DNA from: Candidatus Bathyarchaeota archaeon
GTDB lineage: Archaea; Thermoproteota; Bathyarchaeia; Bathyarchaeales; Bathycorpusculaceae
Direction: 5' to 3'
Assembly (NCBI GenBank): GCA_026014745.1
Contig: JAOZHS010000003.1
Coordinates: forward strand, 228,137 to 292,136
Length of the DNA stretch: 64,000 nt
Shown here: piece after piece, positions 8,670 to 15,576 of the stretch
How positions within the stretch are numbered: position 1 is the stretch's first letter
How the letters are laid out: each line of letters begins with the position of its first letter
Made by a program: the position numbers and the translations under genes
Notes under the pieces: generated by a model
What the model saw: the letters and a program-made list of their open reading frames with translations, nothing else
What the model was told of the DNA's origin: nothing
Databases searched by the model: none

Positions 8670-8742
8670 TTTCTTTGGGTTCTTTGTTTATTCATTTTAA
8701 TCCCTGTGTCGTATTTGCAGGTTTCTAGTTATAAACTTTAAG
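8661..8742. repeat. module P, copy 1: relict of the mobile-element left end (integrase promoter and 5' end)
   Basis: 82 bp closely similar to 9812-9894. Shared blocks are CCTATCTAATTTCT, ATTCATTTTAATCCCTG and TCTAGTTATAAACTTTAAG. On the minus strand it holds a TATA-like GTTTATAAC followed by ATGAATAAACAAAG, a frameshifted version of the integrase N-terminus at 9847. No tRNA or att core is left beside it; it joins directly to acr3. I read it as the left end of an older, decayed relative of the integrated element. Confidence 0.7.
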
Positions 8743-8768
8743 TTGTATGATTACTTCGAGTTCTCAAC

Positions 8769-9473
8769 CTAAAGGCTTTGAGAATGTAGCTTAGCTTTTC
8801 TTCTTCGACCGAACAGTACCACTATTAAAGCTCCAATGGCTAATAAAATGGCAACAACAAAACTAAAGATATAGACTTGCGGGTAAGTTTCAGATTGAAT
8901 CTGTGAGGCGGTTGTTGGCTGTGTTGTGGGGCTGGCAGTGGATTGCACTGTAGGTGTGGGTGTTATGGGGGCAGGCGTTTGAGCCTTAATTATATCATAG
9001 TTAATCGTAAATTCAGGATCTTTGGCGTCAACGTATACACCACCCGAATACCAATAATGAATCCAGTACATTCCGCTCTTAGACGCGGTATAACTAAATG
9101 AATCTCCTTTGGTATCCGGGAAGTTAAGAATAGAACGGGGGGTAGTTCCCCTCTCTTCTTCGAAAGCAAACGAGATATTGAATTTATAATAAGCGTCACG
9201 GGAAATGATAAGGTTTGGATCATTAGGGACTGTCGCTGTGTATGGTCCAAGATTGCTTATAGTGAAAGATGCTTCAATACGGTCTCCAGTTTGCAATTTA
9301 CAAAGAGTGAACGCCTCATCCATGTAACCCCGATAGCGTGCCTGCAAAGTTCGTGTGTAAGTTTCGGAATAGCCATCAACTATTTCAAGTCCTGAGATTA
9401 AGATTATGAACCAAAGCAAACAGCAAATTATTACCTTAATCTTAGGTGTTCTAGCCATGTGTTGTATTTTCAC
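8769..9473 (-). CDS. secreted/membrane-anchored protein, GOLD-like beta domain (cargo of the decayed element)
   Basis: 234 residues. The N-terminal signal (VIICCLLWFIILISGLEIV) is followed by a beta-rich domain at about 45-165 (GDRIEASFTISNLGPY, FSYTASKSGMYWIHYWYSGG), which resembles GOLD-type lumenal/extracellular domains by strand pattern. A Thr/Pro linker and a C-terminal helix (YIFSFVVAILLAIGALIVVL) ending in FGRRRKAK complete it. It should be anchored outside the cell. It lies between repeat modules P (8661-8742) and A (9567-9698), the same slot that holds an unrelated gene at 9906-10829 in the intact element. Function unknown. Confidence 0.7.
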   Translation of the reverse strand: MKIQHMARTPKIKVIICCLLWFIILISGLEIVDGYSETYTRTLQARYRGYMDEAFTLCKLQTGDRIEASFTISNLGPYTATVPNDPNLIISRDAYYKFNISFAFEEERGTTPRSILNFPDTKGDSFSYTASKSGMYWIHYWYSGGVYVDAKDPEFTINYDIIKAQTPAPITPTPTVQSTASPTTQPTTASQIQSETYPQVYIFSFVVAILLAIGALIVVLFGRRRKAKLHSQSL

Positions 9474-9566
9474 GGTTAGAGCTTATATTTTTATTCCATC
9501 GAAACGATTAGCCGATTTTGATTGTTTACTGTTTTGCTGGCAGGGCAGAATCCTTGCTTACAATAA

Positions 9567-9698
9567 GTTCCCTATTTCCCTACGGCGGCGGGGAAGGGGA
9601 TTTAGGGGTGAAGAGGGGGAACTCGTCCATACCTCAACTGTTCCTTAGAGACGGTGGGTGAATTCTACCACTGGCGGAGAAGAGGGAGTCGGGACCGA
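9567..9698. repeat. module A, copy 1: G-quadruplex/hairpin repeat
   Basis: About 132 bp, highly similar to 10914-11042. It contains four G-runs (9590-9593, 9596-9599, 9605-9608, 9615-9619) separated by 2, 5 and 6 bases, a canonical G-quadruplex motif on the plus strand. It also contains hairpin-forming segments such as TTCT...AGAA around 9663-9681. It abuts the integrase relict at about 9703. No ORF with support crosses it. Confidence 0.75.
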
Positions 9699-9702
9699 TG
9701 CA

Positions 9703-9746
9703 ACACCTTTCTTTTTGAGGTCAAAATTACCTCTAAGGGTTGAGCT
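9703..9746 (-). pseudogene. relict of an integrase 5' coding region (older element)
   Basis: Just outside the exact 56-bp att core, about 40 bp still match the current integrase gene (read SAQ.LEVIL then LKK) at roughly four of five positions, with a one-base deletion that breaks the frame. The match stops where module A copy 1 begins, so most of this integrase has been deleted. This explains why similarity to 17303-17346 continues past the core: the left neighbour was itself the right end of a related element. Confidence 0.65.
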
Positions 9747-9802
9747 GATTCAAAATGGGGGCGAGCGGGGGTAAAAGTGGACCGAGCGGGACTTGAACCC
9801 GC
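9747..9802. repeat. attL core, 56-bp direct repeat
   Basis: Identical over 56 bp to 17347-17402. The right-hand 25 bp (9778-9802) is the 3' end of tRNA-Ala (T-arm and acceptor strand, minus orientation). The remainder lies downstream of the tRNA. The next base differs (C9803 versus G17403), which defines the crossover boundary. Only the 3' third of the tRNA is present here, so this is an attachment site and not a second tRNA gene. Confidence 0.9.
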
Positions 9803-9811
9803 CTCAAATAG

Positions 9812-9894
9812 CCTATCTAATTTCTCAGGGGGTGTTTGTTCATTCATTTTAATCCCTGCATTGTTATTGTAGATGTCTAGTTATAAACTTTAAG
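9812..9894. promoter_or_regulatory. module P, copy 2: integrase promoter and 5' end
   Basis: 83 bp matching 8661-8742. On the minus strand a TATA-like AGTTTATAAC (9880-9890) lies about 35-40 bases before the integrase ATG (9847). In the excised circle it would drive the restored integrase. In the integrated state it drives only the int(N) stub, which could shut off the enzyme after integration. Confidence 0.65.
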
Positions 9895-9905
9895 ATAGAA
9901 ATCAG

Positions 9906-10829
9906 TTATCCAAACACATCCACCAATGAACGTTTAGGTCTTGGTCTAATGTCAATATCAAATTCCTTGAGAATAATCGCGCTTTGAATTATGAAGTCAA
10001 AACAGAAGCTAAAGTCTTCTTCTGAGGGGTCTTCAGTTCGTCTTGGAAGACGCTGGATATAGGCGTCTGACTCCCCTCTAAGAGACACCGCACGGGCTGT
10101 TAATAGCTTGAAATGGCTATATTTTCGGTAATCAAGCCCTAGACTGATTATTTTTACAGCATGTTGTAAATCTGCTATCGCATTTGTGATTGTTCTATCC
10201 GTGATTTCGTTATAATAGAAAGTCATGTCTTGCCCAAAGAAGAATGGCGATCGTCCGTATGAATCGCGTTTTCTATCCTCGTAATCATGAATTAACTCTT
10301 CAAAAGCAATAGCTACTTTGTCCATAGCGTCCTCTTTTTTGCCGTCTTTGAGAAGTTGTTTCGCAATAGAAAGTGTTTTTCTTGTTTTTTCGCAACCAAC
10401 CATATCAATTAGTGATATTTCATCAAAGTTTGTTCCGAAAACTGTCGCAGTATTTTCAACCATAAAAGCAAACACATAATATTTCGCCTCGTCAATTGCA
10501 GAACTGGACGGCGGTGTCCCGTGATGTTTAAGTGCTACCCGTATACCGTTCAATTTCTCGATTTGAATTCTTTGCGTTAGCTCATTTTTTCCATTAAGCT
10601 GTAAAATTGGATTTATGTTATTCCAATATTCCCCAAAGTGTAGCTGTTTTACTCCTTTTGAAACACCCAATTTCTCGGCTGAGAGCTCAAGAAATAGCTC
10701 GACCGCATCATGAAAGTGCAATATTGAAACCCAGCAGAAGGGTTCGGGTTCTTTGGATTTTTCAGTACCTAAAGTAACAAGATATTTTATGAAAGAGAGT
10801 CGCTCAATCATTTTCTCCTCGATGCCCAT
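9906..10829 (-). CDS. HEPN-like hypothetical protein (307 aa), element cargo
   Basis: All-helical protein of unknown function. The N-terminal half has ILHFHDAVELFLELSAEKLG and LNGIRVALKHHGTPPS, which resembles HEPN-type helical bundles where a conserved 'N..R...KH' helix faces the active or binding site. The C-terminal half has charged helices, with a short Pro/Arg-rich end (IDIRPRPKRSL). The ATG at 10829 is taken, but ATG 10811 has a better Shine-Dalgarno (GAGGAG). It lies between modules A and P, the variable slot of the element. A role in defence or persistence is possible but not shown. Confidence 0.6.
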   Translation of the reverse strand: MGIEEKMIERLSFIKYLVTLGTEKSKEPEPFCWVSILHFHDAVELFLELSAEKLGVSKGVKQLHFGEYWNNINPILQLNGKNELTQRIQIEKLNGIRVALKHHGTPPSSSAIDEAKYYVFAFMVENTATVFGTNFDEISLIDMVGCEKTRKTLSIAKQLLKDGKKEDAMDKVAIAFEELIHDYEDRKRDSYGRSPFFFGQDMTFYYNEITDRTITNAIADLQHAVKIISLGLDYRKYSHFKLLTARAVSLRGESDAYIQRLPRRTEDPSEEDFSFCFDFIIQSAIILKEFDIDIRPRPKRSLVDVFG

Positions 10830-10913
10830 TCTTCATCCGCTCCATCGATTTCTTTAGTAACTTAAAATATCGTTTATTGCAATTCAGGGGTTAATAATTT
10901 TTGCATAAGCGCA

Positions 10914-11042
10914 AGTCCCCTATTCCCTACGACGGCGGGGAAGGGGATTTAGGGGTGAAGAGGGGGAACTCGTCACTATCTCAATTATTCCTTAGAGACG
11001 GTGGGTGAATTGCCCCAGAGGGCAAGAGGGAGTCGGGACCGA
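10914..11042. repeat. module A, copy 2: G-quadruplex/hairpin repeat upstream of rep
   Basis: About 129 bp. The G-quadruplex motif at 10937-10966 has the same loops (AA, ATTTA, TGAAGA) as copy 1. A hairpin TTGCC-CCAGAG-GGCAA (11010-11025 region) replaces TTCT...AGAA of copy 1, so paired positions changed together. TCTCAA with TTAGAGA and CCCCTA with TAGGGG can also pair. It stands about 300 bp upstream of the rep operon, so a replication origin or a structured RNA are both plausible. Confidence 0.75.
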
Positions 11043-11142
11043 GGCTACTCCCTTCGTGTGTGCATTTACTTTAATTTTTTTAAATTTAAATGGTTTGAGT
11101 TGCGTTGATGGGTTGGATGTAGGCTTTTTTGCTTCGGGTTAA

Positions 11143-11152
11143 GTTTTATATA
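11143..11152 (+). promoter_or_regulatory. TATA-like promoter of the rep operon
   Basis: GTTTTATATAGC around 11143-11154 is a good archaeal TATA box. Transcription would start near 11175, giving a leader of about 185 bases to the first gene. The 11043-11348 region otherwise shows only very short frames (for example ATG 11196, 18 codons). I see no further gene in it. A purine-rich GGAGGAGGT (11331-11339) lies before the first ORFs. Confidence 0.5.
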
Positions 11153-11359
11153 GCAGTTTAGGGGTAGCTTTTTTTAAGCAAAAATCCACGCACCAATGGA
11201 TTATGGAATTTGGTTGCCTGTATATGGAATGTTGATGTTTGGAGCGCTTTGACGTTACCTTCGTGTACGCTTGCTCCGTGTGGAATATTGAATTTGGAAA
11301 TGGGCATGGGAATGGATTGTTTGGGTGCTTGGAGGAGGTTTGCTTAGGATGTCCACACC

Positions 11360-11599
11360 ATGTTCCAAACATCAGAAAAGAATCACGCTTCAATTCAATC
11401 TTCTAACAGTAATTTTATTCCTGATTGCCCTTACAAACGTTTGAGTTGCTTAAAGTACGATTCCGTTTTGCAACGTGCTACTTGTCAAGGTAAGGGTAAT
11501 CAATATTCCGCTATGCGTTGTTGTCGGTTGCCTCCGTGGGTTAAGCCTAAGGATGGTTTTAAGGTGGCTGTTTTGCGTGGGGGGCGTTTGCATGTCTAA
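11360..11599 (+). CDS. cysteine-rich small protein upstream of rep (79 aa)
   Basis: The T-ending codon use matches rep, and the frame ends eight bases inside the rep start at 11592, suggesting translational coupling. Cysteines occur as DCPYKRLSC, RATC and MRCC, a possible zinc-binding set. GGAGGAGGT lies 20 bases upstream of ATG 11360; another ATG (11349) in a different frame is better spaced but encodes only 31 residues. Function unknown; in small rolling-circle replicons such ORFs are often copy-number or DNA-binding proteins, which is inference. Confidence 0.5.
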   Translation: MFQTSEKNHASIQSSNSNFIPDCPYKRLSCLKYDSVLQRATCQGKGNQYSAMRCCRLPPWVKPKDGFKVAVLRGGRLHV

Positions 11600-12617
11600 A
11601 TGGTGGTGGGTTTCTTCGATAAAGGTCGTGTTTGTAGTTATCTGTTTTGTAGGTTTTGCTGGTTCTCTCAGCGGGTATCTGGCAGGCTTTGGGCTTTTGT
11701 TGTTTTGCATGGGTGGTATTGGTGCGACTAAGTGGATTCCTTATTTTCCCGAGTATGACAATTTTGACGCAAAGTGGCGTGATTATTGCGCTTACGAGCA
11801 ATTACACGGCGACATGGGCAACCCTGATGTTTTTCATTTCGAGCATGGCAACTGGATTGTTGTTGGTCATGGGGAGAAAACTAATTGGAAGTGTGGTCAA
11901 TGGAGAAGACATGATATTTGTAACCGTGTTGAATTGCACGCTCAAGCGGACCTGTTGGGTGTGCATCATGCTGGAGAAGTTTTTGTCCACATGGTTCATA
12001 CGTGGTGTCATAGCTATTCGTGTCCAGTTTGTTATTTGAAGGGTGCATGTTTGCGGGAAGCTGAGCATATTTCTCAGCGAATTGAAAAAGCATCAGCGGG
12101 CGGAAAAGACAGTAAAGGTGTATATCATGCGCCTTTGGGTGAGCCTCAGCACGTTATCGTTTCGGCTCCTCAGTCTGATTATAATTTGGCTGAGTTTGAG
12201 CACGAGAAGTGGTGCAAAAAGTGGCGCTCAATAGTCGCTGAAGTGGGAATTATCAATGGCGGTTTCTGTTTCCACGGTTTCAGGTTCGCTGATTACATTG
12301 AATCGATAGAGAAGGGCGTTCCCTACGGGTTTTATTGGTCGCCTCATGTACATATTCTTGGTTTTATTGAGGGTGGTTATGGAAAGTGTCGGCATTGCAC
12401 TAAGACCGAGAAAGTCTATCGTGCTGGTAGCGGTAAAATTGTTAAGAAACACGGGGATAACCGTTTCTGTGCTTCCTGCGATGGTTTTGAAAATAGGGTG
12501 AGACAGAGTTTTGAGAAACACCGCTACATCATCAAAGTAACTGATGAGCGCAAATCTGTTTTTGCAACAGCATGGTACCAACTTTCGCATATGGCAATCA
12601 AGAAGGGAGTTCGGTAA
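11592..12617 (+). CDS. rolling-circle replication initiator (HUH Rep), proximal part
   Basis: The three RCR motifs are visible: QHVIVSAP (motif 1), WSPHVHILG (motif 2, metal-binding HUH, about residues 250-256) and AWYQLSH (motif 3, catalytic Tyr near residue 329). A cysteine cluster CHSYSCPVC (about 139-147) and a second one (CRHCTK...CASC) are like those of haloarchaeal plasmid/virus Reps. The protein nicks the double-strand origin and stays on the 5' end. The start at ATG 11592 gives an unusual hydrophobic segment (residues 10-44); ATG 11709 is the alternative that omits it. The frame ends at TAA 12615, after which the family's conserved end continues in the same frame in the next ORF. Confidence 0.8.
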   Translation: MSKWWWVSSIKVVFVVICFVGFAGSLSGYLAGFGLLLFCMGGIGATKWIPYFPEYDNFDAKWRDYCAYEQLHGDMGNPDVFHFEHGNWIVVGHGEKTNWKCGQWRRHDICNRVELHAQADLLGVHHAGEVFVHMVHTWCHSYSCPVCYLKGACLREAEHISQRIEKASAGGKDSKGVYHAPLGEPQHVIVSAPQSDYNLAEFEHEKWCKKWRSIVAEVGIINGGFCFHGFRFADYIESIEKGVPYGFYWSPHVHILGFIEGGYGKCRHCTKTEKVYRAGSGKIVKKHGDNRFCASCDGFENRVRQSFEKHRYIIKVTDERKSVFATAWYQLSHMAIKKGVR

Positions 12618-12899
12618 ATGAGCATTTCCGCTTGCGTAGTTAAAAGTCGTGTGCGTGGCTTTGTTTGGTTTGGTTCACTGAGTTATCGACGGTTACACAT
12701 AACCTATGAATCCCGTAAGTTACTTTGCCCTTTATGTAAACATGAACTTGAGCCTGCATGTTACTATGGTTCAATGGTTTTTCAGCATGACTCTATGAAG
12801 AGCGATTATAAAACCAACTTCTGGATGCCTCTTAAAGAAAATGGTGAAACTGTTTGGTTACTTGCGCCTGATTTGAAAAAGCATAAGCAGGGTTGGTAG
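12618..12899 (+). CDS. Rep distal part, in the same frame after an in-frame TAA
   Basis: 93 residues beginning with ATG immediately after the TAA of the upstream ORF, in the same reading frame. VRGFVWFGSLSYRRL is the segment that normally follows the motif-3 'SH' helix in related archaeal Reps ('WFGxLSY'), and CPLCKHELEP is the expected C-terminal zinc knuckle. So either a nonsense mutation split rep, or the protein is made as two pieces by termination and re-initiation at TAAATG. The rest of the frame is intact and uses the same codons, which argues that any break is recent. Confidence 0.65.
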   Translation: MSISACVVKSRVRGFVWFGSLSYRRLHITYESRKLLCPLCKHELEPACYYGSMVFQHDSMKSDYKTNFWMPLKENGETVWLLAPDLKKHKQGW

Positions 12900-12949
12900 C
12901 GCTGATCAATAAAGGTTAGGTTCCGCGTCTGGTTATCGTTTGGCTTTTG

Positions 12950-12994
12950 CGTTCCGTTTGGCAAGAGCGACGCGAAGCGCCAGCGAGCGGAGCG
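12950..12994. repeat. GC-rich imperfect hairpin downstream of rep
   Basis: CGTTCCG (12950-12956) pairs with CGGAGCG (12988-12994) with one G-T pair, and GGC (12960-12962) pairs with GCC (12979-12981). The loop is rich in AGCG/GCGA repeats. It is markedly more GC-rich than the surrounding element. It could be a terminator for the convergent genes or a single-strand origin of the rolling-circle replicon. Confidence 0.45.
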
Positions 12995-13035
12995 ATTGTT
13001 AGTTAACTAATTCAGCTTGCAGCATTAGCATGAGT

Positions 13036-13794
13036 TTATATTATACTTGCGGAATCCACAAGTTCTGCGAGAACCACTATTAGCGTTAGAAGTTTGAGGG
13101 CTCTCATAGGACTTATGTTAAATATTGCATGTGCTTTTGTATCTCGAATACCTTGTACCGTTCCTGCGAAAATTAGTTTGTATCCATCTAATTCATCTTT
13201 ATCGATTTGTGTACTATTTTTTGTCCAACTGAGAATGGGATTTTGGCTATCAAATACTCGGTGCATCAAACTGACTCCTGATAACTCTCGTCCTTTGTTG
13301 TCCTTGGGGTAATTAGCTTTCTTTTTTATCATTTCTTCTAGTCTAATTGCCGCGTCTAAAACAGCATTACGGTAATTTCTGCCATTAAACAGCCCTGCAG
13401 ATACTGTTTTGATTTCCGGATGTGTTATTATTTGTTCGAATAGGGCTTGGGCTTTTTCGTCTTCTTTGGTTATTGGAGGCTGGGTTTTTTCTTGAGCATT
13501 AGTAATATCTTCTAAAGTTTTTTCGTAAATCTTATTCGCGTAATTGCTCTTTTCTTCAGTAGTCTGTAGCTTCGAACGGAAAAATACAAAGAAGTCAGTT
13601 AAAGATGGAAACTGTTTGGGCACTTTGATTCCACAGGCAACACAGTTTTCGTCAATTTTTTTGCTTAATGCTGTATATTCCTTCTCTTTGTCGTTTGCTT
13701 CAATTCTTCCCTCAGCGACATGAGTGATTAATGTAGTGATGTTTTTAATCTGGTCCCTGAGCTCAGGGAGCTTGGTCGTGTCAGTCATATGCAA
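13036..13794 (-). CDS. Ymh/TIGR02391-type HEPN family protein
   Basis: The C-terminal half matches this family: GLFNGRNYRNAVLDAAIRLE, GVSLMHRVFD, then GYKLIFAGTVQGIRDTKAH. RDTKAH fits the R-x4-H motif of HEPN ribonucleases. The N-terminal part (about 110 aa) is helical with a CVACG pair. Such proteins occur in plasmids, prophages and defence islands and are suspected toxins or abortive-infection RNases. GGAGG lies six bases before TTG 13794 and twelve before ATG 13788. It is divergent from the DUF262 gene across 107 bp. Confidence 0.75.
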   Translation of the reverse strand: MHMTDTTKLPELRDQIKNITTLITHVAEGRIEANDKEKEYTALSKKIDENCVACGIKVPKQFPSLTDFFVFFRSKLQTTEEKSNYANKIYEKTLEDITNAQEKTQPPITKEDEKAQALFEQIITHPEIKTVSAGLFNGRNYRNAVLDAAIRLEEMIKKKANYPKDNKGRELSGVSLMHRVFDSQNPILSWTKNSTQIDKDELDGYKLIFAGTVQGIRDTKAHAIFNISPMRALKLLTLIVVLAELVDSASII

Positions 13795-13901
13795 TCCAGC
13801 CCTCCTTTATTTTATTTTTAGCTATAAAGATTTAACGAATTTATCTCCTCTTTCTAAACAGATATAACGAAGATAGACCTACAGATTAGCGGTGTATCTT
13901 A

Positions 13902-14966
13902 ATGGTTGTTGATTATAATCCTTGGGAAGCGCAAGTTGGAGATATAAAAGGTCAGTATGACCGCGGTGAAATAATTCCCGATCCCGATTGGCAGAGAGGG
14001 TACATCTGGACCTTAAAAGATGAAAGGTTATTAATTGATTCAATACTTAGAAAAATTCCTATTCCTAAGTTCTATCTTACGGAAGAGTACGATAGCAAGA
14101 AGGGTGCTTGTATACATTATGTAGTAGATGGTCAACAGCGTATAAAGGCGATATATCGCTTTCTTAACAACGAATATACAATCGAAATAGGTGATAAACA
14201 ATATCTTTTCAAGGATTTGGATAGCAAAACTCAACAAAAAATAATTATTTATAAGTTGAGTGGTCACTACATGGTTGATTTCACCACTCCGGATATTGTT
14301 TTCCTATTTGAGCGGTTAAACCGCACGGGTATTAAGCTAACAAATATGGAATTGTGGAATAGTCGGTACTATGGAACAAAAATTCTTACCTTAATTCGCG
14401 ATATTTATGAAAATGTTTTTGATTTTCCAACCAAGCGTGATTACAGAGATTATGATGATACAGACACTCAAAAACTTCAGAAATCTTATGTTGCAGCTGT
14501 TTATACGGAAGAGCAAATCAAGAGAATGCTTCCATTAGACGATATTGTGGACTTATTGAATTGTCTCCATAGAGGAAAGGTGGATAGTGGCAATAAGGCT
14601 GATTTAGAATCGTTCCTTTGGAGTAAAAAAGAGATAGCAGACGCCGAAAGTATAGCTCTTAAAGAGAAAGTCAAATCAATTATAACCAATATTAAGGACA
14701 TTTTTACTAAAAAGGACTTAGAGGATTCACTTTTCAGTAAAAGAACACATTTTATTAGTTTATTACTTGCATTCGGGCTGTTTCCCCCAAGTCACAACAT
14801 ATCCAAGAATTCGCTGACTATCAAAAAGGAATTATTGAATTTCATTGAAAACCAACCGGAAGATTATAAAGAAAGTGTAGCTGGGGGCATTAGGCACAAG
14901 GAAAGACGAGAGTTAAGGGTAAAATACTTCCATGAAATTATTTCTAAGTATTCTAATAAACCCTAA
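13902..14966 (+). CDS. DUF262 (GmrSD N-terminal-like) protein
   Basis: 354 residues. HYVVDGQQRIKAIYRFL is the DGQQR motif of the ParB/Srx-like DUF262 domain, and FLFERLNRTGIKLTNMEL is the family's second signature. In GmrSD type IV restriction enzymes this domain hydrolyses NTP and controls a DUF1524 HNH nuclease. Here no DUF1524 domain is fused; the C-terminal 150 residues are helical. The next gene encodes an unrelated HNH nuclease on the other strand. A defence role is likely by family, and its partner is unknown. Confidence 0.82.
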   Translation: MVVDYNPWEAQVGDIKGQYDRGEIIPDPDWQRGYIWTLKDERLLIDSILRKIPIPKFYLTEEYDSKKGACIHYVVDGQQRIKAIYRFLNNEYTIEIGDKQYLFKDLDSKTQQKIIIYKLSGHYMVDFTTPDIVFLFERLNRTGIKLTNMELWNSRYYGTKILTLIRDIYENVFDFPTKRDYRDYDDTDTQKLQKSYVAAVYTEEQIKRMLPLDDIVDLLNCLHRGKVDSGNKADLESFLWSKKEIADAESIALKEKVKSIITNIKDIFTKKDLEDSLFSKRTHFISLLLAFGLFPPSHNISKNSLTIKKELLNFIENQPEDYKESVAGGIRHKERRELRVKYFHEIISKYSNKP

Positions 14967-14973
14967 ACTATCT

Positions 14974-15576
14974 TTATTTTTTCCATTCAATATGTCCATT
15001 AACTTTATTTTTTTCATAGACTTCTAATATTTGTCTACAAAAATCCATTGTTTGACTATCTTCGATTGCTTTCGATTTTTCGTACAATCGTATAAAGTAT
15101 TTTTTACCTGATTCAGTTTGTTTATAATTCTTCTTCTGGAAGTTATGCTGAGCACAAAGTGTTTCACCATTATCGATTGTAGCTTTTCCGCCTTGGTCTT
15201 TGGGTTTAATATGATCTACTTGTAATTCGACGCCGTTTTCTCGTCCTCTTCCGCAAATAACACACTTGTATCCATCACGTTTCATAATTTCTTCTTTTTG
15301 CACTGGAGTAAAATCTTCTAAATCTCTTTTTTGAACAAACTCTGGTTCATATCGATAAATGCCTTTCGATACTTTGACTAATAATCCGCTTTGTGATAAT
15401 TTTCGTATGGCTCGATCTGGGTCACGTAAGATTTTACCGGTTCGTTTGAGCCATTCTGCAGTTGCCCAATCAACTATTTCCGGATGAGGTATGTTCTTAT
15501 TTGGGTTCTTTTTGAAGTATTCCATTAGTAGGTTTGACTGGGATCCGTTGTTTTCGTCTACGCTTTTTAGTCCCAT
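14974..15576 (-). CDS. HNH restriction endonuclease (type II candidate)
   Basis: 200 residues from ATG 15576, chosen because GAGG lies six bases upstream; the frame is open to 15627. The N-terminal half is a winged-helix-like DNA reader (NIPHPEIVDWATAEW...LSQSGLLVKVSKGIYRY). The C-terminal half is an HNH domain: RDGYKCVICGRG, LQVDHIKPKDQGG and ETLCAQHN, with two Cys pairs for zinc. It starts inside the 3' end of the methyltransferase gene (80-bp overlap), the expected order for a co-regulated restriction-modification pair. The recognition site cannot be read from the sequence. Confidence 0.8.
   Translation of the reverse strand: MGLKSVDENNGSQSNLLMEYFKKNPNKNIPHPEIVDWATAEWLKRTGKILRDPDRAIRKLSQSGLLVKVSKGIYRYEPEFVQKRDLEDFTPVQKEEIMKRDGYKCVICGRGRENGVELQVDHIKPKDQGGKATIDNGETLCAQHNFQKKNYKQTESGKKYFIRLYEKSKAIEDSQTMDFCRQILEVYEKNKVNGHIEWKK

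Larger units (their letters stand above)
9665..9847 (-). pseudogene. int(N): native N-terminus of the element integrase, severed by integration
   Basis: ATG 9847 starts MNEQTPPEKLDRLFE (15 codons, 9847-9803), then enters the att core in frame (AGSSPARSTFTPARPHFE) and runs out after about 60 codons in foreign sequence. The same core is read in the same frame in the integrase body at 17402. Site-specific excision would therefore join these 15 codons to the body and give a 328-residue integrase. A TATA-like box (9880-9890) and AGGGA sit upstream on the minus strand. This is the arrangement known for SSV1 and pNOB8-type archaeal integrases. Confidence 0.8.

Noticed and set aside
9567-9698. Module A as an insertion sequence or MITE
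   Set aside because: No terminal inverted repeats or target duplications are visible, and the two copies sit in the same position relative to cargo, which fits element duplication.
9778-9802. A possible second tRNA-Ala gene on the minus strand
   Set aside because: Only the 3' 25 nt (T-arm half and acceptor strand) are present; the anticodon and D-arm are missing. It is the att core.
11349-11444. 31-residue membrane-like ORF with a well-spaced Shine-Dalgarno before rep
   Set aside because: The overlapping 79-residue frame (11360-11599) has element-like codon use throughout and Cys spacing. The short one may still be a leader peptide, but support is weaker.
12615-12617. Pyrrolysine or selenocysteine recoding of the Rep stop
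   Set aside because: The codon is TAA; pyrrolysine uses TAG and selenocysteine TGA.
12961-13000. Short AGCG-type repeats that might be CRISPR-like
   Set aside because: Repeats are a few bases long, irregular and without spacers. No cas genes are in the window.
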